A stretch of DNA of 60,817 nucleotides from an uncultured Bacteroides sp. (GTDB lineage: Bacteria; Bacteroidota; Bacteroidia; Bacteroidales; Bacteroidaceae). The translations under genes and the position numbers were made by a program. The notes beneath the pieces were generated by a model, which did not search any database, was not told the DNA's origin, and was given only the letters and a program-made list of their open reading frames with translations. Positions 42,765 through 52,036 of this stretch are shown piece after piece. Positions within the stretch are counted from its first letter, which is position 1, and every line of letters starts with the position of its first letter. The stretch spans positions 1 through 60,817 of the forward strand of contig CASELH010000051.1 of assembly GCA_949288715.1 (NCBI GenBank). Direction: 5' to 3'.

Positions 42765-43346
42765 ATGCTACCGACACTCATCATTCAACAGAAGATATTC
42801 GTCATCCGTGGCGAACAAGTGATGCTCGACTACGACTTGGCTGGATTGTACGGAATCGAAACACGCATACTCAATCAAGCCGTAAAACGCAATATCAAAC
42901 GATTTCCGCCTGACTTTATGTTCCAATTGACCAAAGAAGAATGGGACAACTTGAAGTCACAAATTGTGATATCAAGTTGGGGCGGAACCCGTAAACTTCC
43001 TTATGCCTTCACCGAGCAAGGCGTAGCTATGCTCTCCGGAGTACTGAACAGCGACATTGCCATCGAGATGAACATCGCCATCATGCGCACCTTCGTGGCC
43101 GTGCGGCGGCTGGTAGCATCCCCTGCCCTGCCCGACTCCTCGCCTGCCGAGCGCATCCAGAAGCTGGAGCACGACGTGCAGGAACTGAAGGCGTACATGG
43201 AAGAGGTCTTCACCGACCAAAACGACATCAACGAGGACACCCGCACACAGCTGGAACTCATCAACCAAGCCCTGGCCGGGCTGCAAGCCGCCAAGCAGCG
43301 CGACGAGCAGCCCCGCCGCAACCCCATCGGCTTCAAAACCTACTAA
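42765..43346 (+). CDS. ORF6N domain DNA-binding protein
   Basis: 193 residues. The ORF6N core is residues ~8-105 ([60 protein letters not shown]). The C-terminal half is a helical/coiled region ([20 protein letters not shown]). ORF6N/KilA-N/Bro proteins come from phages and large viruses and bind DNA; the role in Bacteroides is unknown. The segment encoding [10 protein letters not shown] carries the internal near-palindrome. Confidence 0.85.
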   Translation: MLPTLIIQQKIFVIRGEQVMLDYDLAGLYGIETRILNQAVKRNIKRFPPDFMFQLTKEEWDNLKSQIVISSWGGTRKLPYAFTEQGVAMLSGVLNSDIAIEMNIAIMRTFVAVRRLVASPALPDSSPAERIQKLEHDVQELKAYMEEVFTDQNDINEDTRTQLELINQALAGLQAAKQRDEQPRRNPIGFKTY

Positions 43347-43380
43347 TCACTCATCGCTAACCACTAAACACCATACTGTC

Positions 43381-44292
43381 ATGAACTACTTAATAGCAGG
43401 AACAGGAGGCGTGGGCGGCAGTATCGCCGCCTTCCTGGCACTGGCAGGCAAAGACGTGGCCTGCATAGCACGCGGCGAACACCTGGCCGCCATACGCACG
43501 CAGGGGCTGCGCCTGCACAGCGACCTGAAGGGCGAACACACGCTGCACCTGCCCGCCTCGACGGCCGAAGAATACCAAGGAAAGGCCGACGTCATCTTCG
43601 TATGCGTCAAGGGCTACTCCATTGACTCCATTACCGACCTGATACGCCGCGCGGCGAAGCCCGACACGGTGGTCATCCCCATCCTCAACGTCTATGGCAC
43701 GGGGCCGCGCCTGCAGCGCCTGGTGCCGGGCGTGACGGTGCTCGACGGCTGCATCTACATCGTGGGCTTCGTCTCCGGTAAAGGGGAAATCACGCAAATG
43801 GGGCGGATATTCCGCCTGGTGTATGGCGCGCACCGGGGGACGCAGGTGAGCCAAGAGCGGCTGCTGGCCGTGCAGCGCGACTTGCAGGACGCCGGCATCA
43901 AGGCCGAACTGAGCGACGACATCGACCGCGACACCTTCGTGAAGTGGTCGTTCATCTCGGCCATGGCGGTGACGGGTGCCTACTACGACGTGCCCATGGG
44001 CGAGGTGCAGAAGCCGGGCGAGGTGCGCGACACCTTCATAGGCCTCTCGCGCGAAAGCGCCGAACTGGGCCGGCGCATGGGCATCGACCTGCCTGCCGAC
44101 CTGGTGGAGTACAACCTGAAGGTGATGGACAAGCTAGACCCCCACAGCACCGCCTCCATGCAGAAGGACATGGCGCGCGGGCACCAGAGCGAGGTGCAGG
44201 GACTGCTGTTCGACCTCATCGACGCCGCACGCGCCCACGGCGTGGACACGCCCACGTATGACAGGGTGGCGCGGAAGTTTACTAATCACTAA
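43381..44292 (+). CDS. panE: 2-dehydropantoate 2-reductase
   Basis: 303 residues. N-terminal NADP-binding GTGGVGGSIA (8-17); conserved catalytic Lys in DTFVKWSFISAM (about 184); C-terminal helical domain with QKDMARGHQSEVQGL. It reduces ketopantoate to pantoate in CoA synthesis, although paralogues with other substrates exist. Short R5 words flank it on both sides. Confidence 0.88.
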   Translation: MNYLIAGTGGVGGSIAAFLALAGKDVACIARGEHLAAIRTQGLRLHSDLKGEHTLHLPASTAEEYQGKADVIFVCVKGYSIDSITDLIRRAAKPDTVVIPILNVYGTGPRLQRLVPGVTVLDGCIYIVGFVSGKGEITQMGRIFRLVYGAHRGTQVSQERLLAVQRDLQDAGIKAELSDDIDRDTFVKWSFISAMAVTGAYYDVPMGEVQKPGEVRDTFIGLSRESAELGRRMGIDLPADLVEYNLKVMDKLDPHSTASMQKDMARGHQSEVQGLLFDLIDAARAHGVDTPTYDRVARKFTNH

Positions 44293-44305
44293 ACACTAAC
44301 CGCTA

Positions 44306-45211
44306 ATGAATATGCTCCTCTCTTACATCAACTGGAACCCCGACATCGAGGCGTTCAACCTCTTCGGATTCTCCGTGCGCTACTACGCGCTGGGATGGAT
44401 TCTGGGCATCGCAGGCTCGTACCTGATGGTGCGCCGCCAGTACCGCGACTTGCGGATACCCGACGAAAAGTTCGACCCCCTGTTCGTCTACTGCTTCCTG
44501 GGCATGATTATCGGGTCGCGCCTGGGGCACTGCCTGTTTTACGACGCGCAACTCTACTTCAGCAGCTGGAAGCATTTCCTCGAGATATTCATACCCATCC
44601 ACTTCCTGCCCGATGGCGGCTGGAAGTTCACCGGCTACACCGGCATGGCCAGCCACGGCGGCACGCTGGGCCTCATCATTGCCCTGGCCTTGTATTGCCG
44701 CAAGACGAAGATGCACTTCGTGGACGTGCTCGACATCATTGCCGTGGCCACGCCCATCTGCTGCTTCTTCATACGGATGGGCAACCTGATGAACTCCGAA
44801 ATCATCGGTAAGCCGACGGACGTGCCCTGGGCCTTCATCTTCGAGCAGGTGGACATGGTGCCGCGCCACCCCGCACAGCTGTACGAGGCGTTGGCCTACT
44901 TTGCCTTCTTCCTGGGCATGGTCTGCCTGTACCGCCGCGCGCGCAAGCAGCGGCAGGCGATGACCATCGGCATGAAGCAGCAGCAGGTGGCCGCCCTGCC
45001 CGCCGCCTGGCCCCACAGGCGGGGCTTCTACTTCGGGCTGTGCCTGGTGGAGATATTCGTGTTCCGCTTCTTTGTAGAGTTCCTCAAGGAGAATCAGGTG
45101 GACTTTGAGCAGGGCATGGCGCTCAACATGGGCCAGTGGCTTAGCGTGCCGTTCGTGGCCGCGGGGCTGTACTTCATGTTTTTCTACGGGAAACATCCGA
45201 GCAAGGTATGA
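44306..45211 (+). CDS. lgt: prolipoprotein diacylglyceryl transferase
   Basis: 301 residues, about seven transmembrane helices. [14 protein letters not shown] (the His essential in E. coli) and the signature [20 protein letters not shown] (about 153-172) are present. It lipidates the lipobox Cys of the many lipoproteins seen in this window. It starts 13 bases after panE. An alternative ATG (MLLSY) is six bases further. Confidence 0.95.
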   Translation: MNMLLSYINWNPDIEAFNLFGFSVRYYALGWILGIAGSYLMVRRQYRDLRIPDEKFDPLFVYCFLGMIIGSRLGHCLFYDAQLYFSSWKHFLEIFIPIHFLPDGGWKFTGYTGMASHGGTLGLIIALALYCRKTKMHFVDVLDIIAVATPICCFFIRMGNLMNSEIIGKPTDVPWAFIFEQVDMVPRHPAQLYEALAYFAFFLGMVCLYRRARKQRQAMTIGMKQQQVAALPAAWPHRRGFYFGLCLVEIFVFRFFVEFLKENQVDFEQGMALNMGQWLSVPFVAAGLYFMFFYGKHPSKV

Positions 45212-45263
45212 CGGGCGCGCGGGCGTAGGAAGGCCAGGAAGGGGGGCTTTAAGGGCTGCGGAC

Positions 45264-46175
45264 TCAGCGGCGCCGGCGCAGCTCCTCCACCCTTTTCTGC
45301 ATCTCGGCGGGGTCTATCCACTGCATGGTGCCGGGGCGCTGCATGGTGGGCGTCCACAACTTGGCGCTGTTGTCGGCTATGGTCTGCATGGCACGCTCGT
45401 AGTCGCGTCGCTGGGCGTTCTCCAGCCTTCCGGTGGGCTTGGGGGGCGGGGTAAACTCGCGGTGGGGCTTGGTGTGTATCTGCTTCAGCCCGTCGTCCTC
45501 CGGAAAGAGGTTTTCTTCGTTGATGATTTTCTCGAACTTGTCCAGGTGCCAATGGTTGCCGTGCTCGCGGTAGAGCTCAAACATGCGCTCCACCATCTTC
45601 TTATAGGGCGTCTGGTAGCTGAGCAGCATCTCGAAGGTGACGAAGGTGATGTAGGTGACCAGCCCGTTGCCCGCCACGTCGACAATGGCGATGCCGTGGC
45701 TCAGCACCATGTATCGCTCCTTGGTTTTGGTGGAAAAGAAGAGGAAGTCGTTACCCGACGTCATGTAGCGGCAGTAGGCGTCCATCGTCTCGTCCAAGGT
45801 CTTGGGGAAAATGCCGTGCGGGTGCAGGTACCGGGTGCACACGCGGCTCAGGAAGTGGGGTGTGAGCCGCTCGCATCCGCCCTCGCTCAGCGTGTAGCAG
45901 CCCTTTTTGCCCTGCGGATTGGTGTAGGGGGTGTAGAAGTTGTAGAACGATGAGAAGTGGTATCGCTCGGGAAAGACCATCATGAGGTGCCACTCCAGCC
46001 CCGTGCGCGGGGAGGTGAACTTCATCTGCCTCGAGGTGGGAAACTCCTTGGCGTTGAGGCACAGCGCCTCGGCATTCTCCTTGAAGCGCCAGTACTTGTC
46101 GCATATCAGTGTCCAGTCGCGGTCCATCTCCCGCTCGGCTGCCAGGGGCAGCATGTCAAAGGGTAATTCTTTCAT
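45264..46175 (-). CDS. hypothetical protein, 303 aa
   Basis: No signal peptide. The sequence is rich in aromatic residues and basic (ERYHFSSFYNFYTPYTNPQG, CTRYLHPHGIFPKTLDET, KERYMVLSHGIAIVDVAGNG, THFVTFEMLL-like). Residues ~230-303 look disordered (PHREFTPPPKPTGRLENAQR). No family is recognised. It lies 19 bases before mutS on the same strand, so mutS and this gene are probably co-transcribed. Confidence 0.7.
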   Translation of the reverse strand: MKELPFDMLPLAAEREMDRDWTLICDKYWRFKENAEALCLNAKEFPTSRQMKFTSPRTGLEWHLMMVFPERYHFSSFYNFYTPYTNPQGKKGCYTLSEGGCERLTPHFLSRVCTRYLHPHGIFPKTLDETMDAYCRYMTSGNDFLFFSTKTKERYMVLSHGIAIVDVAGNGLVTYITFVTFEMLLSYQTPYKKMVERMFELYREHGNHWHLDKFEKIINEENLFPEDDGLKQIHTKPHREFTPPPKPTGRLENAQRRDYERAMQTIADNSAKLWTPTMQRPGTMQWIDPAEMQKRVEELRRRR

Positions 46176-46194
46176 GGGTAACTGCCGTTATGTC

Positions 46195-48822
46195 TTATTT
46201 CCCCTTCACGATGCGCTTTATGTCGTTCAGCTTGTTCAGCGCCTCCAGGGGGGTGAGGTTGTTGACGTCGAGGTTCAGTATCTCGTCGCGTATCTGGCAC
46301 AGCACAGGGTCGTCCAGCTGGAAGAAGCTGAGCTGCATGCCGCCTGCCGAGGCCGCCCCCTCGGTGATGGTCTTGCCGGTGATGGTGCCACCCGTCTGGC
46401 GGTTCTCCCGCTCCAGCTGCTTCAGAATCTCGTCGGCACGGCGCACAATGCTCTTGGGCATGCCCGCCATCTTGGCCACGTGGATGCCGAACGAGTGCTC
46501 GCTGCCGCCGCGCTCCAGCTTGCGCAGGAAGATGACACGGTTGTCCACCTCCTTCACCGCCACGTTGTAGTTCTTGATGCGGCGGAAAGTCTTCTCCATC
46601 TCGTTCAGCTCGTGGTAGTGGGTGGCAAAGAGGGTGCGCGCCCTGGCCCGCGGATGCTCGTGTATGTACTCCACAATGGCCCAGGCTATGGAGATGCCGT
46701 CGTAGGTGGAAGTGCCGCGTCCCAGCTCGTCGAACAGCACCAGGCTGCGGGGCGAAAGGTTGTTCAGAATGTTGGCCGCCTCGTTCATCTCCACCATGAA
46801 GGTCGATTCGCCCACCGAGATGTTGTCGCTTGCGCCCACGCGGGTAAATATCTTGTCCACCAGCCCGATGTGCGCGCTCTCCGCCGGCACGAAGCAGCCT
46901 ATCTGGGCCAGCAGCGTGATGAGCGCCGTCTGCCGCAGCAAGGCCGACTTGCCCGCCATGTTGGGGCCGGTGATGATGATGATTTGCTGGGTCTCCGTGT
47001 CAAGGCGCACGTCGTTGGCAATGTACTTCTCGCCCACGGGCAGCTGCTTCTCGATGACGGGGTGGCGGCCTTGGCGGATGTCAATCACATCGTCGTCGGC
47101 AATGACGGGGCGTATGTAGCCGTTCTCGCGGGCTGCGGTGGCAAAGGAGAGCAGGCAGTCCAGCCGCGCCAGCTGGTTGGCATCGGTCTGTATGGCGGGG
47201 ATAAACTCGGCCAGGGCCTGCACCAGCTCGGCATAGAGGCGCGTCTCCAGGGACAGTATCTTCTCCTCCGCGCCCAGTATTTTCTCCTCGTATTCCTTCA
47301 GTTCCTGGGTAATGTAGCGTTCGGCGTTCACCAGTGTCTGCTTCCGTATCCACTCGGGCGGCACCTTGTCCTTGTGCACGTTGCGCACCTCTATGTAGTA
47401 GCCAAACACGTTGTTGTAGGCTATTTTCAGGCTCGGTATGCCCGTCTGCTCGCTTTCGCGCTGCTGTATGTGCAGCAGGTAGTCTTTGCCGTTGTAGGCT
47501 ATCTGGCGCAGCTCGTCGAGCTCGGCGTTTACGCCATCCTTGATGACACCGCCCTTGTTCACCAGCAGCGGGGGGTCACTCGTCACCTCGCGGGCAATGC
47601 GGTCGCGTATGGACTGGCAGATGTTGAGCTGCTCGCCCAAGCGGTTCAGGCTGGCGTTGTCGGCCTCCAGGCAGGCGGCTTTTATGGGCTCGATGGCCAT
47701 GAGGGCTACCTTGAGCGCCACCACCTCGCGGGGCGACACGCGGCCCACGGCCACCTTGGAGAGGATGCGCTCCAGGTCGCCTATGAGGTGCAGATGCTCT
47801 TCGATAAGGTCTTTGAAGTCCGGGTGGCGGAAGAAGTACTCCACCACGTCGAGCCTGGAGTTGATGGGCTGCACGTCTTTCAAGGGGAAGAGCAGCCAGC
47901 GCTTCAGCAGGCGGGCGCCCATGGGGCAGATGGTCTTGTCGACCACGCTGAGCAGACTGCTGCCGCCGTCGTTCATGGAGTCCATCAGCTCAAGGCTGCG
48001 CACGGTGAACTTGTCCAGCCGCACGTATTTCTCCTCCTCAATGCGCGACAAGGTGGTGATGTGCCCTATCTGCGTGTGCTGCGTCAGCGTGAGGTATTGC
48101 AATATGGCTCCCGAGGCAATGATGCCCTGCCTGAGGTGCTCCACGCCGAAGCCCTTCAGGTTCTTCACCTCAAAGTGTTTCAGCAGCCGCTCGCGCGCAG
48201 AGGTCTCGGTGAACACCCAGTCGTCCAGCTCGAAGGTGAAGAACTTGTTGCCGAAGCGTGCTTCGAAGTCCTGCCGCTTGCCGCGCTCAAACAGCACCTC
48301 CTTGGGCGCAAAGCTGCTGAGCAGCTTGTCCACATAGTCGGCAGGCCCCTCGGCGGTGAGAAACTCGCCCGTCGATATGTCCAGAAAGGCCACCCCGCAC
48401 ACCGCCTTGCCCAGGTGGACGGCGGCCAGGAAGTTGTTCTCCTTGTAGTTCAGTATGTTGTCGTTGATGGACACGCCCGGCGTCACCAGCTCCGTGATGC
48501 CCCTCTTCACCAGCTTCTTGGCCAGCTTGGGGTCTTCCAGCTGGTCGCAGATGGCCACGCGCTTGCCCGCGCGAATCAGCTTAGGCAGGTACGTGTCCAG
48601 CGCGTGGTAGGGGAATCCCGCCATCTCCAGGCTCTGCCCGCCCTTGCCGTTGTTGCGCTTGGTCAGGGTGATGCCCAGTATCTCGGCGGCCACCACGGCG
48701 TCGGTAGAGTACGTCTCATAGAAATCCCCGCAGCGAAACAGCATCACGGCATCGGGGTGCTTCGCCTTCAGGTCGAGAAACTGCTTTATCATGGGGGTAA
48801 GGGCAATGTCTTCTGTCTTCAT
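46195..48822 (-). CDS. mutS: DNA mismatch repair protein MutS
   Basis: 875 residues. The mismatch-recognition motif is [10 protein letters not shown] (about 29-38: the expected F-x-E wedge reads FYE). Walker [14 protein letters not shown], Walker [17 protein letters not shown] and the ABC signature-like [13 protein letters not shown] are intact, as is [11 protein letters not shown]. The -7 box TATCTTTG (48844-48851) is 22 bases upstream of the start. Confidence 0.97.
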   Translation of the reverse strand: MKTEDIALTPMIKQFLDLKAKHPDAVMLFRCGDFYETYSTDAVVAAEILGITLTKRNNGKGGQSLEMAGFPYHALDTYLPKLIRAGKRVAICDQLEDPKLAKKLVKRGITELVTPGVSINDNILNYKENNFLAAVHLGKAVCGVAFLDISTGEFLTAEGPADYVDKLLSSFAPKEVLFERGKRQDFEARFGNKFFTFELDDWVFTETSARERLLKHFEVKNLKGFGVEHLRQGIIASGAILQYLTLTQHTQIGHITTLSRIEEEKYVRLDKFTVRSLELMDSMNDGGSSLLSVVDKTICPMGARLLKRWLLFPLKDVQPINSRLDVVEYFFRHPDFKDLIEEHLHLIGDLERILSKVAVGRVSPREVVALKVALMAIEPIKAACLEADNASLNRLGEQLNICQSIRDRIAREVTSDPPLLVNKGGVIKDGVNAELDELRQIAYNGKDYLLHIQQRESEQTGIPSLKIAYNNVFGYYIEVRNVHKDKVPPEWIRKQTLVNAERYITQELKEYEEKILGAEEKILSLETRLYAELVQALAEFIPAIQTDANQLARLDCLLSFATAARENGYIRPVIADDDVIDIRQGRHPVIEKQLPVGEKYIANDVRLDTETQQIIIITGPNMAGKSALLRQTALITLLAQIGCFVPAESAHIGLVDKIFTRVGASDNISVGESTFMVEMNEAANILNNLSPRSLVLFDELGRGTSTYDGISIAWAIVEYIHEHPRARARTLFATHYHELNEMEKTFRRIKNYNVAVKEVDNRVIFLRKLERGGSEHSFGIHVAKMAGMPKSIVRRADEILKQLERENRQTGGTITGKTITEGAASAGGMQLSFFQLDDPVLCQIRDEILNLDVNNLTPLEALNKLNDIKRIVKGK

Positions 48823-48929
48823 GTCTTCTGCTTTTCAATGCCGCAAAGATAGCGATAAAAACGGGAAAAGAAAAACCCCGCGCCAGCCCCCTACCCTGCC
48901 GTAAACTCTTAATAACCTGCACGATTTCT

Positions 48930-49075
48930 TTAAAACATGTTATAAAACACACGTTTTTTCTTGGATAATTTGCAGATTTCCCCATTCGCCGTATCTTTGC
49001 AGTGTGTTTTTCATAGTATTAGATTTAAGGTTAACAAAGGTTGGGCTCAGCGGAGCCCTTTTTTTATGCCCGTAC
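48930..49075. repeat. 146-bp direct repeat, left copy
   Basis: From TTAAAACATGTTATAAAACA to ATGCCCGTAC. The second copy is 50505-50650, same orientation. They differ at roughly a dozen positions, nearly all upstream of the -7 box. The two copies bracket the ATPase gene. Confidence 0.92.
48969..49065 (+). ncRNA. promoter-terminator mini-RNA, copy 1
   Basis: TTTG (48969-48972), 19 bases, TATCTTTG (48992-48999), then a ~38-nt leader (GTGTTTTTCATAGTATTAGA, TTTAAGGTTAACAAAGGTTG) and the terminator GGGCTC-AGCG-GAGCCC (49043-49058) with seven T. Predicted RNA about 49004-49065. No start codon leads into a frame. I associate this leader loosely with widespread Bacteroides sequences, but cannot name an Rfam family. 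Confidence 0.7.
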
Positions 49076-49174
49076 CCCTCCTGCCCCCCGGCAAAATTCC
49101 GCCAAGATTTTCGTTTATAACCGGAAAAAGCGAATAAAACCACACTTTTTTTTCATTTATAACCGAAACTTTCC

Positions 49175-49182
49175 TATATTTG
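49175..49182 (+). promoter_or_regulatory. -7 box (TATATTTG) for the ATPase gene
   Basis: TATATTTG, 17 bases before the start at 49199, giving an almost leaderless transcript. TTTATAACCG occurs twice just upstream (about 49112 and 49156). Confidence 0.6.
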
Positions 49183-49198
49183 CATAAAACTTTAGGTT

Positions 49199-50470
49199 AT
49201 GGACGAAAAAATAAGCATACTCGGCAGATACAATTTCTGGGAATCCGCATCATTCGACTTCGGTTTCAAACGAACCGAATACACAAACAAAATCAAAGAC
49301 TACATAGGCAACCGATTAGTGAAAGTCTTAGCCGGGCAACGGCGGACAGGAAAAAGCTATATATTAAGACAAATAGCCCGAGAACTGATAGCCACCGGCA
49401 TTAACCCCCGGAACATCTTGCTCATAAACCGGGAACTTACAGACTTTGAGTTCATAAAAAACCACAAAGACCTCGAAGCCGTGGTAGAATTATATAAAAA
49501 CACACTGAACCCCACAGGAAAAATCTACATCTTCATTGACGAAATACAACTGATTGAAGAATGGGAAAAAACCATCAACTCTTATTCACAAGACTACACT
49601 ACGGAGTATGAACTGTTCATAAGCGGCTCAAACTCGAAAATGTTGTCCGGCGAACTGGCCACACTGCTCTCCGGCCGATACGTCGAATTCAAAATATACC
49701 CCTTTGGCTACAAAGAATTCATTGAAATAAAAAACCTGCAAGCCTGCAAAGCAAGCTACCTCGACTACCTGGGCGCCGGAGGCCTTCCCGAACTGTTCTC
49801 CCTTCCTGAAAAACAGGAAATAAGACGGAACTACATCACAGCGCTGAAAGACTCCATATTGCTGAAAGACATCATACAAAGGCATAAGGTACGCGAACCC
49901 AGACTACTTGAAGACATCTTCGCATTCCTAGTAAACAATGCTTCCAACCTGGTTTCCATAAACAGCATCGCAAACTACTTCAAAGGCAAAAACCGCAAGA
50001 CAAGCTACGATGCCATCTCCAACTACATCGGATACATTGAAGACACGTTCCTCATCCACCGATGCGACCGCTACGACATAAAGGGCAAAGAAATACTGGC
50101 AGGCACGGCAAAACTGTATGCCAACGACCTTGCCTACAAAAACTTCCTATACCCCGGATTTGCCTACGGCATCGGCTACAAACTAGAAAACCTCATCTAT
50201 TTGGAGTTGAAAAGAGCCGGCTACGACGTCTATACCGGCTATGCCAAAGACAAAGAAGTAGACTTCGTGGCCCAAAAGCACGACAAAATAATCTACCTGC
50301 AAAGCACCTACACACTGGCCGATGCAGAAACCGCCGCCCGAGAATATGCGCCGCTGGAAACCATACGGGACAATTACGAGAAAATCATCGTTTCGCTCGA
50401 CGACTTCGCCCTACCGTCCAACAACGGCATCAGCCACCTGCAAGCATGGCACCTACACACAGTCCTATAG
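49199..50470 (+). CDS. AAA ATPase with DUF4143 (ATP-binding protein)
   Basis: 423 residues. Walker A AGQRRTGKS (about 45-53), Walker B IYIFIDEIQ (about 109-117), sensor ISGSNSKML. The C-terminal DUF4143 part ends in a restriction-nuclease-like segment (YKLENLIYLELKRAGYDVYT, DKEVDFVAQ). This is the large prokaryotic family of archaeal-type ATPases with a nuclease-like tail; function unknown, suspected in mobile DNA or defence. It is visibly A+T-richer than neighbours and sits alone between direct repeats. Confidence 0.88.
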   Translation: MDEKISILGRYNFWESASFDFGFKRTEYTNKIKDYIGNRLVKVLAGQRRTGKSYILRQIARELIATGINPRNILLINRELTDFEFIKNHKDLEAVVELYKNTLNPTGKIYIFIDEIQLIEEWEKTINSYSQDYTTEYELFISGSNSKMLSGELATLLSGRYVEFKIYPFGYKEFIEIKNLQACKASYLDYLGAGGLPELFSLPEKQEIRRNYITALKDSILLKDIIQRHKVREPRLLEDIFAFLVNNASNLVSINSIANYFKGKNRKTSYDAISNYIGYIEDTFLIHRCDRYDIKGKEILAGTAKLYANDLAYKNFLYPGFAYGIGYKLENLIYLELKRAGYDVYTGYAKDKEVDFVAQKHDKIIYLQSTYTLADAETAAREYAPLETIRDNYEKIIVSLDDFALPSNNGISHLQAWHLHTVL

Positions 50471-50504
50471 TGGAACGAAATCCCTTAAAAACCATGCAAT
50501 CCCC

Positions 50505-50650
50505 TTAAAACATGTTATAAAACATACATTTTTCCTTGGATAATTTGCAGATTCCCCGGAAAGCCGTACCTTTGCACTGTGTTTTTCATGGTATTAGATT
50601 TAAGGTTAACAAAGGTTGGGCTCAGCGGAGCCCTTTTTTTATGCCCGTAC
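50505..50650. repeat. 146-bp direct repeat, right copy
   Basis: Second copy of 48930-49075. Identical from TTAGATTTAAGGTTAACAAA to ATGCCCGTAC. Confidence 0.92.
50544..50640 (+). ncRNA. promoter-terminator mini-RNA, copy 2
   Basis: TTTG (50544-50547), 19 bases, TACCTTTG (50567-50574), leader, terminator GGGCTC-AGCG-GAGCCC (50618-50633) with seven T. Predicted RNA about 50579-50640. It differs from copy 1 at two positions of the transcribed part. Confidence 0.7.
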
Positions 50651-50704
50651 GCGACGTGACCACCCGCCGTGCTCATGCCGGAAAACAAGCTTATACACAC
50701 TGTC

Positions 50705-51034
50705 TTATAAATATTTGGCTATGACATGATTATTACTGATGAAGCGCGCCACATAAATCACTTCACCATCTTCTTGATACCGATTGAAGAACACGTACCA
50801 CTGCGTATTCCTATTCTTCCGAAAAGTAGCATACCGTAAATTTCGCCCATATCGGCTAAAATAAGGAGGCGCAATTTTGCTCACCCTTGTCGGCAAAGTT
50901 TCTTCTATATCAAAAACCAAGTCCTTGACATATTGCACGGCCGACTCTTCAAACCCAAAATATTCCTTTTCAAAGAGAATGTCCTGCAATTCCTGGAAAT
51001 ACAATCGGACTTCGGGTAAAAACAGAACCTTCAT
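50705..51034 (-). CDS. RelE/ParE-family toxin
   Basis: 109 residues. MKVLFLPEVRLYFQELQDIL start, RYGRNLRYATFRKNRNTQWY basic strand region, VFFNRYQEDGEVIYVARFIS C-terminal strands. RelE-type toxins cleave mRNA at the ribosome, ParE types poison gyrase; which one cannot be told. Its ATG overlaps the antitoxin stop by four bases (51031-51034). Confidence 0.85.
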   Translation of the reverse strand: MKVLFLPEVRLYFQELQDILFEKEYFGFEESAVQYVKDLVFDIEETLPTRVSKIAPPYFSRYGRNLRYATFRKNRNTQWYVFFNRYQEDGEVIYVARFISNNHVIAKYL

Positions 51035-51267
51035 ACTCTATCGCCGTATTTCTCCCTAAATGCTTTCCTTACATCGGCCTCGATGCCCACAAGCAACTCC
51101 TGCGCGCTTACAGCACGCTTCAAGTCTTCATCCGGCGCCAGATAATCTTCCCGCATCAAGACAAACGTCTCGTTTCTGCCCCGCTGAATGACTATCTTCT
51201 CATCGGCTGCCAAATCAAGATACTTCTCCATGTTGTTCCTCAACTCTGATGAACTGATGACCCGCAT
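51031..51267 (-). CDS. Phd/YefM-like antitoxin
   Basis: 78 residues from MRVISSSELRNNMEKYLDLA. The N-terminal Phd/YefM fold (ADEKIVIQRGRNETFVLMRE) binds DNA; the C-terminus would neutralise the toxin. The longer frame to 51516 runs through the promoter and is rejected. The pair should repress itself. Confidence 0.85.
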   Translation of the reverse strand: MRVISSSELRNNMEKYLDLAADEKIVIQRGRNETFVLMREDYLAPDEDLKRAVSAQELLVGIEADVRKAFREKYGDRV

Positions 51268-51303
51268 AATTATAATTTTCAAATTGTACACTATAACACA
51301 CCA

Positions 51304-51334
51304 CAAAGATAACGTTTTCTTTGGAACACGCAAA
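51304..51334 (-). promoter_or_regulatory. consensus promoter for the toxin-antitoxin pair
   Basis: On the minus strand TTTG (51331-51334), 19 bases, TATCTTTG (51304-51311): exact consensus, 37 bases before the antitoxin start. Confidence 0.85.
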
Positions 51335-51597
51335 ACGGATAACCGGAAAACAAACTTTACATCCCCGCCACCTACCCCCGTCGTACCCGAGTCGTACCCC
51401 ATTCGGTACTCCTTCGAATGCGCTTCGGCCCTATGGAGCGGAAAAAGAACGAACAGGGTAAAGCGGCGGAACAAGGATATATAGGGGATTAAATTTATCA
51501 TGAAAAAACATACCAAGCTTCATCCATAAAAAAGACAGGATGGAACGGGGGTAGAACCAAAAAGAGCATGAAGTGGAAAACATGCTGCAAGAAAGGA

Positions 51598-51741
51598 GGT
51601 GTGTCAAAGCTTATGAACGCTTTCAAAATGTTATATATTAGGCGCGGATTACGCGGAATAACGCGGATTTAAATAAGCTTAATCCGTGAAATCCGTGTAA
51701 TCCGCGCCTAAAAGAAAGCGTTCAGTGGGTTTTGACACACC
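51598..51741. repeat. R2 MITE-like inverted repeat, complete
   Basis: Ends GGTGTGTCAAAGC and GGGTTTTGACACACC inverted, with the GCGGATTACGCGGAATAACG core and complement, as at 39689. The 300 bases before it (51335-51597) hold nothing I recognise. Confidence 0.9.
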
Positions 51742-51876
51742 CTCTTTGAGCTTGGCAACGGCTACCTACACTTCGACAAATATGAGTATGGCGACATCGC
51801 AATTCTTGTAGAGACGTGGCACGCCACGTCTCTACAACAGCACACCCACAAAATTCCCATTAATATAAACCATTGA
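51742..51876 (+). pseudogene. possible coding remnant next to R2
   Basis: Starting at the R2 edge the frame reads LFELGNGYLHFDKYEYGDIA, which looks like real protein, then enters a hairpin repeat and stops at 51876. No start codon. It is probably the tail of a gene cut off by R2; family not recognised. Confidence 0.4.
51806..51837. repeat. perfect 15-bp inverted repeat (TTGTAGAGACGTGGC)
   Basis: TTGTAGAGACGTGGC-AC-GCCACGTCTCTACAA. Related words are at 11362-11380 and 60508-60526, so it is a dispersed short palindrome. Confidence 0.75.
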
Positions 51877-51932
51877 TTCACAAACTGAACAAAATTATTT
51901 TCAAAATAAACTATATTTTTCTTGGAAAAGTA

Positions 51933-51963
51933 TTTGTAGTTTCAGAAAAAGGTTATATCTTTG
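51933..51963 (+). promoter_or_regulatory. consensus promoter for the DUF6266 gene
   Basis: TTTG (51933-51936), 19 bases, TATCTTTG (51956-51963). The leader contains ACTAAATTATTTATT (51999-52013) and TTATTAACTAAACTA (52009-52023), both words present in the HU-like gene leader. Confidence 0.85.
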
Positions 51964-52036
51964 CAAACAGAAAACAAAAACAAAACGTTTTCACAGTAAC
52001 TAAATTATTTATTAACTAAACTATTTTTTTAGACCT

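Noticed and set aside
45982-48852. 956-codon plus-strand open frame opposite mutS
   Set aside because: It is the antisense frame of intact mutS, kept open by G+C-rich codon bias; rich in Val, His, Gly and Leu with no domain.
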